Origin: Trichomonas tenax | Taxonomy: Eukaryota > Parabasalia > Trichomonadida > Trichomonadidae | DNA: 64,000 nt | Direction: 5' to 3' | Assembly (NCBI GenBank): GCA_023091735.1 | Contig: JALKBU010000022.1 | Location: 1 to 64,000 of the forward strand | Shown here: positions 56,809-64,000 of the stretch, piece after piece | Position numbering within the stretch: position 1 is the first letter of the stretch | Layout: each line of letters opens with the position of its first letter | Notes under the pieces: model-generated | The model's database searches: none | Seen by the model: the letters and a program-made list of their open reading frames with translations, nothing else | Told to the model about the DNA's origin: nothing | Made by a program: the position numbers and the translations under genes

Positions 56809-59800
56809 ATGTTCCGGATTGAGCCCAGCACTGTTTTCTTCCCGGCAACATTTATTACATCTGAAGCAACGTTTGCCGTCGACATATTCAACGATAGTTC
56901 GGAGAAAGTTGACTACAAATGGAGCATTTTCGAATCTTCTTCCGCCGAAGACAAGAATATGCAAGTCTGCGACATCCTCGACCTGAAGGAGAGGAACAGC
57001 AAGCAAGATATACGCGACTTCAACAACGCAATATTCGTGCCAGTCCAAAATTCCGGACAAATATGGCCAAATCGAAGCGTGAAAACGACACTGACATTCC
57101 ACCCTCAGGAAGCGCGACAGTACGTCCAGAACCTCTACATCGACTTCGGGGAAGGCCGCCAGCGAATCCCCATCGAGCTGAAAGGAACAGGTTTGCCGCC
57201 CGAGGCAGCTTTCGATGTTTCGACAATTGCCGTCGGTCACATTCCGCTCGACACCGTCCACGAGTACAAAGTAGAGCTTATCAATTTGGGCAGCGTTGAA
57301 GTGGAATTCAAGTACGAAAAAAATACTGATTCGCCTTTGAAGTTCAATTTCAGTCCATCTAAAGGAAAAATAGCTGTAGGTGAGAGAATGCCGATTACTC
57401 TTACGATGGCGGCGTGCCAAGTTGGAAATTTCAACGAAACATTCACTTTCAAAATTAAAGGAGCTGTAAAGACTCACCCAACACTGCTGGTGTATGGAAG
57501 AGTTGATGGGCCCATTTACACACTTTCTTCGAAATCAATCAATTTTGGCGACGTTTCTTACGGATTTCTATACTCAAAGATATTCACGATAGAAAACAAG
57601 ACAAACATTCCGTTCGACTACAAACTTCATTTCGAGCAAAACACATCATTTGCGCCAAGAGAATTCAGTGTAAAGCCTTCTTCAGGCACCGTCGACAAAT
57701 TTGCAACAAAAACGATAACAATTGAGTTAATTCCAAATACAATACAACATTATGAAGTCAAATTATGGATTGATATTCAAGAATTTCAAGATAACGTCGA
57801 AAAAGTTAAAATATATGCAAATTGCATCAGTCCAACCGTTGTTATTCCAAAGCCTGTAATGAAATGCGAAAATGTTTTCATAAATTATCCATTCGAGAAA
57901 AATTTTACCTTTGAGAACACATCAGCGCTTCCGGCTAAGTATGATATCGTTGTCGAGGACATGGGCAAGTCCGCGCCGGCAGTTGTAGAGTTCACAAAGT
58001 TACAGGGAGTGATAGAAGCGAATTCGAAGCTGAAAACACCCGTGAAGATAACTCCTCTTATATTAGGACCAATTTCGATACCTTGCTACTTGAAAATCGA
58101 CTCAAGTACTGGAATTGTCATTCCTTGGTCCATCTCTGCCGTTTCCATCGGTCCCACTCTCGAAATCTTTCATAAGCACATCAACTTCGGAACAATTCCT
58201 GTGCTGAAGGATAAAGTTGTTCCGATGGCAATCACGAATACATCGTTGATCCCAATCGAGTATTCGATCACGATAGAATCAGAAAACACAGCATTTAATG
58301 TAAAGCAGAAGGAGGGAAGGATCGAACCTGCTGACAAGACTCAGATTCCTGTCATTGCAAATCTGGATGATACGTTAACTTTCAACGGAAAGTTGCTGCT
58401 CAACATTCAGTACTTGAACCCAATATCGATACCTCTAACAGCGACAGGATCAGGCACACCAATGTATTCAAGCATTCCAATGGACGCCGTCGACTTCGGC
58501 TATATTCTCAATGAGAGAGTTGCGACAATAACATTCAACTTGACAAACAAAGGAAGCAGAACACAGGAATTAAGGTGGTCATATGGCAGAAACAAGCTCC
58601 CAGAAGCAGCGCAGAAAGCGTTTAAGATCAACATTTCACCAGAAGTATATACAATAGAATCGCACGATACTATCGAATACACAATTCAAGTCTACTGCCC
58701 AATGGCAGTCACATTCTCTTGCGAGTTAATCTGCAACGCAACAATTGGAAGACAGAGAGTTGAGTTGTTCCATCCCGTCGTAAAAGGAACTATCTTCAAA
58801 CCAAATCTTAGCTTCTCAACAAAGCAGCTTGAATTCGAGCACATCCACAACTACAAGAGAGAAGAAGAGCTGAGTGTCCAAAGTATGGAAAATGTTACGA
58901 CGCCTTCATTTGATCTTCTCCCAATTCAGGAATCAACATTTGATGTCGTCAACATCAACCCAATTCCTCTTGATTTGGAGATTTCTTCAATGGAACCTTT
59001 CACAACTGATGTCACAAATATCCATCTCGACACTAACCAGTCAAAGACAATCGTCGTCACATTCAATGCACCATTCAAGACAGACTTCTTCAGCGAATCC
59101 ATCACAAGGAAGATAAACTTCTCAATCGTTGATCATCCGGCAAAGATATGGCTAAATGCACGATGCAACTACATCTTCCCAAACCTCGCATTCGAGCCAG
59201 GCACGAATGTTGACTTTGGCAATATGATGTTGAACACAGAGGAAGATGTTGCACTGGTGATGAAATCTGTTTCTAATTCACCTGTTGAGTGGAATTTCGA
59301 GCTTATGTCTAAGGAGGTGGATAAGTCCATCTCGAGGATTTTCGACGTATTTCCGATTAAGGGAACGATGGATCCATTCGGACAAGATACGATCCACTTC
59401 TCTTTCTCTGCAAATGCAAGCCCCGAAGGAGGATCTAAGACATACAATGGCAAGGCAATTTGCCACGTTACTGGAGGCCCGGATTATATCATTGACCTTA
59501 AAGGTAATGCGGTGTCAATCGACTATAGTATCACTCCTACATCCGTTGACTTAGGCGATAGAATGTACAACGAAACGCTTGTTTATAAGATTAACTTGAA
59601 GAACGGCAGTGATCTCCCATTCAAATACACAACGAAGGTTCCAAAGTCAAATGAACTCCAGCAACTTACAATAAGCCCAAGTGATGGCTCTATTCCTGTC
59701 GAAGGAACGTTCACTCTCACTGTCACATGTCTCTGCGGAAAACCTGGCGTTTTCAACGACTACTTCCTTGTTCAGATCGGCCATTATGAGGAGCAAAAGA

Positions 59801-62800
59801 TCCCGATTCATGTTAATGCATTCTTCCCGCAACTTAACATCATAGTGCCAAGACATGAAACAGATTACGCTTTCCAAGCGAATCCAGAAGCGACAAACGA
59901 GGAACTCTTAGCCTTGGAATCAAAGCTTGCTATTGAAAGAGAGTCCCAAAAGTTGCCATATTCCAACAACCGACAAGAAAGAGAAAGATTAACACAGCAG
60001 AAGAAGATATTCTCGAGGTATTTGTATGACGTCGGGCAGATAATTGTTGGTGATACGTTGGATAACACATTTGATATCAAATCCCTTATTCCGCTCCCAC
60101 TCCTGATCAACATCAATCACGACTCACTCAAAGGAACTGGATTCCATATCAAGCAGCAGTCATTCACAATGCAGCCAAAGGAGGAAATGTCATTTTCGAT
60201 CTATTTCGATACATCAAAGAGAACTAACAGTACAACAGGCCCAGTTGAATACCCAATTTATCTCACTCTCGGAGAGCAGCAACTCCACATAATTGAGATT
60301 ACCCTCAAGACAACAATTGTTCTTCCGAAGTTCACGCTTTCCACTAAGACATTCAATTTCGATGAAGTAATTGTTGGGCAGTCGAAGACGATGACTTTTC
60401 AAATCCAGAACATGAACACATTCCCATGCGAGTTCACATTTTTGGATCAAGAGCTCTCAATGTCTCAAGCGTCGTCCAAAGTCTTGACAGCAAAGAAACC
60501 AATAGAGAAAAAGAAGCAAGAAAAAGTTGAGGAAGAAGAAGAGCCAGAGAAGCCAATCATCTATCAGACAAAACCGAACAGTGGCGTTTTACCTCCTTCT
60601 TCTTTCCAAAATATCGAAATTACTTTCACACCAATGGAAGGAATCCCATACAATATCCGACTCCCTCTGAAAATGAAACACAACCCTCACAACGAAATTG
60701 TAAGACTCAATGGCAAAGGCGTGCAAATGAAGATCGAGTTTGATCCACCGAGCCTTAATCTCCCGGCAATCCTTCCATTTGCTGACAGCTCCATCTCTGA
60801 TATCAAGCTTAAGAACAACACAAATTACCCGATTGAGGTCTTCTCATACAACTTCGATTACCAACTCTACATCAACACTTTCATCAAAAAGAAACAAAAG
60901 AATGAAGTCCCAACAGAGCTCAATGAAACCGTTGCTAATGTTTCTAAATTCTCCATTTGCAGCATTGTCCACGGCCCATCGCAGACAGGCCGCACAACTG
61001 TGGCTAACATTGTTGGAAAGTATTTGAATACACCAGTAATATCACTGACTGAGCTTTGGGCGCCTCTATTAGAAAGACCAGCGGGACATGCGGCCGCAGA
61101 TCTTATTGGTGCATTCGCAGCACGAATTCAGGACTCAGACTGCATGAATGGCTTTGTTGTTGATGGACTTGATACTCTTCCAATCAATCAGGATACAGAG
61201 AACTATCTTCAGCAATGCATTAAAGCCAAAGGCTGCATCGACGAGGCAAATAACAATCCATTTAACCCAATTCCACATAACACACCGACGAATGTCGAAC
61301 TTGCCCTGAACTATATCATAGAATCGCTTGACGGCCATTACATCTTTTTCGTGGGTGTGAAGTGCCCAATCGACGTAATCAATCGCCGCCACGAGGAAGA
61401 AGAGCGCCAAGAAAAGAAGAGACAAGCAAAGGAGCGACATGATGAAAAAATTGCGCTTTTCAACATGACAGAAGAGGAATACGAAAAGCTTTCTGCAGAA
61501 GAACAAGACGAGATTGACAAAAAGAGAAAAGCCCTAAGAAAGAAGATCCTCAAAGCGGAGCAAGCTGCTCTAGAGGAGGAGACTTCGAGATCATCATCCA
61601 ACAAACACAAATCTAAGTCAAGCTCAAGAGGAGACAGAGAAAGCAGGCACAGGGAGCGAAAAGAAGAAAGATCGAAAGGCGAAAAGTCATCAAAGAAGGA
61701 AGAAGAAAAGCCATCGAAGAATGAGAAGCAACCACCAAAGAAGGAAGAAAAGGGAAGATCAAACAAGAAAGGAGTCCCCACAGATCCACTTGAGCTTTCT
61801 GCAATGTTGTTCAATCTGACATTTGGATCTCTCACAAACAGGCTCAAGACAAGCTGCGATAATTTCCAAGCAATTGATCCTTCGAACTTGGTGAAGAAAG
61901 AGAAAGCAACAGAAGAAGAGGACAAGAAGGAACTTACAATAGACTTGAACAATAAGCCAGAAGAGGAAACACCACAGCAGCCTTCAGTTGAGATTGTTGA
62001 AGAACCTGTTCACAAATCTGTCAAATCACTCAATGCTTTGTTACTGAACACTGATATTTCGATAAAGGAGATCGAAGAAGAGATTATAGATTTCATCCCT
62101 TCACTCAACACTATTAAAGAGAATGCATTCACATCTTTGATTCCTGGCATTGTCACAGGATTGGCGAATGACATGGACGAACCAGTGTCGAAGTTCAAGG
62201 AGACATCGCTATATTTCTCGATCATTGTTGATGAGCCGTTCACAGAGCTTCCTGAAGAAACGCCAGTTGAGATGACAGGCAGAACGTCAAAGAGCAAATT
62301 GAGCAGGCCAAGTGCGAAGTCCAAAGGAAAAGTCACTCAGCCAGAGGAAATAGTGGATATTACAAAACTCACTCCACGATGGAAGATTGAGTCCAACTCT
62401 TTCATCAACCTCCAAGTGAGGTTTATGCCTACAATTCCTGGCAATTTCAAGACAGATTTGTTCTTTGGTATTCTCGGCTGCAAGTACGACGTTCTCAAGA
62501 TTAATGTTTCCGGAGCATGCTCTGGACCAGACATCGAGAGGAACATCGTTGCTATGTTCGGCAACAAGGCGATGTGGAATCCGGCCGAGAACGAGTATCA
62601 GTTTGGACCTGTTCTCTTGGCTGGAAAGCAGAAAGGGCCTCCACAGATATTCGAAAAAATCACGCTCAAGAACATTTCGCAGTTCCCAGCAGATGTTCGT
62701 GCATTCTTCTCTGATCCAAACAAGCAAGTGTGGAACATTGAACCTGCCGTCAACGCAATCCCAGCAGGTGGATCTTCAACATTCACGCTCACGGTAATGC

Positions 62801-64000
62801 CGCAATCTACCGAATTGATCAAGAACACAGTTCAGTTCTTCATCAAGGATCAACCTGAGCCTCTTTCAATCCCATTCAGTGCAGAGTCAACTGTGCCAGC
62901 AATCAAATTATCAACAACAACATTAGAATTTGACAAGATTATGCTTGGTAAGAGCCGAACTTTGAACATAGATATGAAGAATACTTCCAAGCTAATTGCA
63001 AACTGGAGCTTTAAGAATTTGAACGTCCTTGGCGATTTAGTCAAATTCTCAGCGACAGAAGGTTTTATCATGCCAATGAAGTCAATGATCGTTAAAGCAA
63101 CATTTTCTGCCAACAAAGCATCCACAATCAAGAAAGCAATCAACTTCGAAGTCTTCGACAAAGATAAGGCAAGGAACTTTGGCTCAACGCCAATCCAAGT
63201 TGTTGGCGAGGCATTTGATGTTGTTCTAGATGTTCAGTTCCCGAAGGGAATGGACCATTTGTGCTTCGGCAATTTCACACTCAGCCAGACGAAGACAATT
63301 AATGTTGTTCTCAAAAACAAAGGGAAGTTCCCAGTTACGTACAAGATCATCATCGACAAGAACATCGAGCAGTTCATTACAGCCAACCCTAACACAGGCA
63401 CTATTGCACCAACTGATAAACCTTTGACTATCGTGTTTACTTTAAAGAGCAGCAAAGTCATCATCTTCCAGGATGCAAAGGGAATAAAGATGCAGATCCA
63501 GGACACGAACTCTAAAGTTACAACAGAAACACTTCCTCTTCCATTTACATGCGAAACAGTCTACAGCATGTGCCAGATTCAGCCACAGAAGAAGGTTGCT
63601 TTCGACTATGTTACTGTTGGACAAGTTCCAACGAAGCAAGTCACGATTGCTAACACTGGAAAGTTTGCATTTGACTTTGAGCTTATTCCCAAAGCCGAAT
63701 CTAAAGCTAAGACACCAATCCTCGCTGTCGACAGCAAGAAGCTCAATGTGAACATACTGAAGCCGAAGAACAAGAAGAACGTTCAGCATGTTATCGCAGG
63801 AAACTACGTTCTCTCTCCTTCAGCAGGCACAATTCAACCGGGACAAACGTGCGTCATCGATATTGAGTTCAATGCCACATCACCAGGAACATATAACAAC
63901 GTTGTCAATGTCAAAGTTACTGAAATAGATCCAAACTCGCCTCCACCATCAATTGTTATGTCTGGAATTGTTGAGCAGCCAGTATTAGAGATCGCATCAC
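56809..64000 (+). CDS. HYDIN: HYDIN homologue (axonemal central-pair protein), 3' end outside window
   Basis: Open without a stop from ATG 56809 to the window edge, at least 2397 codons (family members reach 5000). Tandem ASH/PapD-like beta domains throughout (for example IDFGEGRQRIPIELKGTGLP, SINFGDVSYGFLYSKIFTIE, LAFEPGTNVDFGNMMLNTEE). Around residue 1387 there is an adenylate-kinase-like insertion typical of HYDIN: SIVHGPSQTGRTTVANIVGK with a P-loop (GxxxxGRT, Arg where Lys is usual) and FVVDGLDTLPINQDTENY, followed by a Lys/Glu/Ser-rich linker. HYDIN belongs to the C2b projection of the central pair and is needed for flagellar beating. The gene is preceded by tRNA-Gln and a poly-A tract. 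Confidence 0.9.
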   Translation, partial: MFRIEPSTVFFPATFITSEATFAVDIFNDSSEKVDYKWSIFESSSAEDKNMQVCDILDLKERNSKQDIRDFNNAIFVPVQNSGQIWPNRSVKTTLTFHPQEARQYVQNLYIDFGEGRQRIPIELKGTGLPPEAAFDVSTIAVGHIPLDTVHEYKVELINLGSVEVEFKYEKNTDSPLKFNFSPSKGKIAVGERMPITLTMAACQVGNFNETFTFKIKGAVKTHPTLLVYGRVDGPIYTLSSKSINFGDVSYGFLYSKIFTIENKTNIPFDYKLHFEQNTSFAPREFSVKPSSGTVDKFATKTITIELIPNTIQHYEVKLWIDIQEFQDNVEKVKIYANCISPTVVIPKPVMKCENVFINYPFEKNFTFENTSALPAKYDIVVEDMGKSAPAVVEFTKLQGVIEANSKLKTPVKITPLILGPISIPCYLKIDSSTGIVIPWSISAVSIGPTLEIFHKHINFGTIPVLKDKVVPMAITNTSLIPIEYSITIESENTAFNVKQKEGRIEPADKTQIPVIANLDDTLTFNGKLLLNIQYLNPISIPLTATGSGTPMYSSIPMDAVDFGYILNERVATITFNLTNKGSRTQELRWSYGRNKLPEAAQKAFKINISPEVYTIESHDTIEYTIQVYCPMAVTFSCELICNATIGRQRVELFHPVVKGTIFKPNLSFSTKQLEFEHIHNYKREEELSVQSMENVTTPSFDLLPIQESTFDVVNINPIPLDLEISSMEPFTTDVTNIHLDTNQSKTIVVTFNAPFKTDFFSESITRKINFSIVDHPAKIWLNARCNYIFPNLAFEPGTNVDFGNMMLNTEEDVALVMKSVSNSPVEWNFELMSKEVDKSISRIFDVFPIKGTMDPFGQDTIHFSFSANASPEGGSKTYNGKAICHVTGGPDYIIDLKGNAVSIDYSITPTSVDLGDRMYNETLVYKINLKNGSDLPFKYTTKVPKSNELQQLTISPSDGSIPVEGTFTLTVTCLCGKPGVFNDYFLVQIGHYEEQKIPIHVNAFFPQLNIIVPRHETDYAFQANPEATNEELLALESKLAIERESQKLPYSNNRQERERLTQQKKIFSRYLYDVGQIIVGDTLDNTFDIKSLIPLPLLININHDSLKGTGFHIKQQSFTMQPKEEMSFSIYFDTSKRTNSTTGPVEYPIYLTLGEQQLHIIEITLKTTIVLPKFTLSTKTFNFDEVIVGQSKTMTFQIQNMNTFPCEFTFLDQELSMSQASSKVLTAKKPIEKKKQEKVEEEEEPEKPIIYQTKPNSGVLPPSSFQNIEITFTPMEGIPYNIRLPLKMKHNPHNEIVRLNGKGVQMKIEFDPPSLNLPAILPFADSSISDIKLKNNTNYPIEVFSYNFDYQLYINTFIKKKQKNEVPTELNETVANVSKFSICSIVHGPSQTGRTTVANIVGKYLNTPVISLTELWAPLLERPAGHAAADLIGAFAARIQDSDCMNGFVVDGLDTLPINQDTENYLQQCIKAKGCIDEANNNPFNPIPHNTPTNVELALNYIIESLDGHYIFFVGVKCPIDVINRRHEEEERQEKKRQAKERHDEKIALFNMTEEEYEKLSAEEQDEIDKKRKALRKKILKAEQAALEEETSRSSSNKHKSKSSSRGDRESRHRERKEERSKGEKSSKKEEEKPSKNEKQPPKKEEKGRSNKKGVPTDPLELSAMLFNLTFGSLTNRLKTSCDNFQAIDPSNLVKKEKATEEEDKKELTIDLNNKPEEETPQQPSVEIVEEPVHKSVKSLNALLLNTDISIKEIEEEIIDFIPSLNTIKENAFTSLIPGIVTGLANDMDEPVSKFKETSLYFSIIVDEPFTELPEETPVEMTGRTSKSKLSRPSAKSKGKVTQPEEIVDITKLTPRWKIESNSFINLQVRFMPTIPGNFKTDLFFGILGCKYDVLKINVSGACSGPDIERNIVAMFGNKAMWNPAENEYQFGPVLLAGKQKGPPQIFEKITLKNISQFPADVRAFFSDPNKQVWNIEPAVNAIPAGGSSTFTLTVMPQSTELIKNTVQFFIKDQPEPLSIPFSAESTVPAIKLSTTTLEFDKIMLGKSRTLNIDMKNTSKLIANWSFKNLNVLGDLVKFSATEGFIMPMKSMIVKATFSANKASTIKKAINFEVFDKDKARNFGSTPIQVVGEAFDVVLDVQFPKGMDHLCFGNFTLSQTKTINVVLKNKGKFPVTYKIIIDKNIEQFITANPNTGTIAPTDKPLTIVFTLKSSKVIIFQDAKGIKMQIQDTNSKVTTETLPLPFTCETVYSMCQIQPQKKVAFDYVTVGQVPTKQVTIANTGKFAFDFELIPKAESKAKTPILAVDSKKLNVNILKPKNKKNVQHVIAGNYVLSPSAGTIQPGQTCVIDIEFNATSPGTYNNVVNVKVTEIDPNSPPPSIVMSGIVEQPVLEIAS

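Overview
The window reads as nuclear DNA of a unicellular flagellated eukaryote, most likely a trichomonad (Parabasalia: Trichomonas/Tritrichomonas type). This rests on several things seen together: long uninterrupted reading frames with no visible introns, very short AT-rich spacers, five-base TCA-type initiator sequences close to some ATGs, several small GTPases ending in CC, a Cpn60 with a very short hydrogenosome-like leader, a PFK of bacterial length, a DUF3447/ankyrin protein and an R2R3-type Myb. The genus is not resolved. TGA and TAA both end intact genes, so the standard code applies.

Layout. 1-1620 is gene-free repeat DNA: a 45-46 bp minisatellite and three copies of a 150 bp block. 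It abuts a decayed metallo-beta-lactamase remnant and a kinase pseudogene. From 3.7 to 40.1 kb the DNA is densely coding: a HECT E3 ligase, a DUF4795-like coiled-coil protein, a Dna2 homologue with ruined active sites, the second-largest subunit of RNA polymerase III, armadillo and coiled-coil proteins, an E2F-like factor, an ankyrin protein, a WD40 protein, a PFK-like pseudoenzyme, several Rabs, Cpn60, radial spoke protein 4/6, a CAMK-type kinase, a Myb gene broken by one stop, and an SCP-type phosphatase. 40.1-43.4 kb holds a wrecked hybrid histidine kinase on the minus strand. 43.4-56.4 kb carries an Asteroid/XPG-like protein, a Rab, proteasome alpha4, a possible RasGAP-like protein, a RhoGEF-Kelch protein, a large helical protein and a coiled-coil protein. 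Then come a tRNA-Gln(TTG) and a HYDIN homologue that runs off the right edge.

Themes. Axonemal genes (DUF4795-like, RSP4/6, HYDIN) fit a flagellate. Four Rabs and a RhoGEF point to an active GTPase network. The window is rich in degenerate enzymes. Two are intact frames with lost active sites (Dna2-like, PFK-like). Four are broken genes (MBL, kinase, Myb, hybrid histidine kinase).

Regulation. A ten-base element, AAAAGTGACA in either orientation, or an inverted-repeat relative of it, lies just upstream of many start codons. In two places it is shared by divergent genes, once with only 18 bp between the two ATGs. TTTGTTT-type tracts recur just after stop codons.
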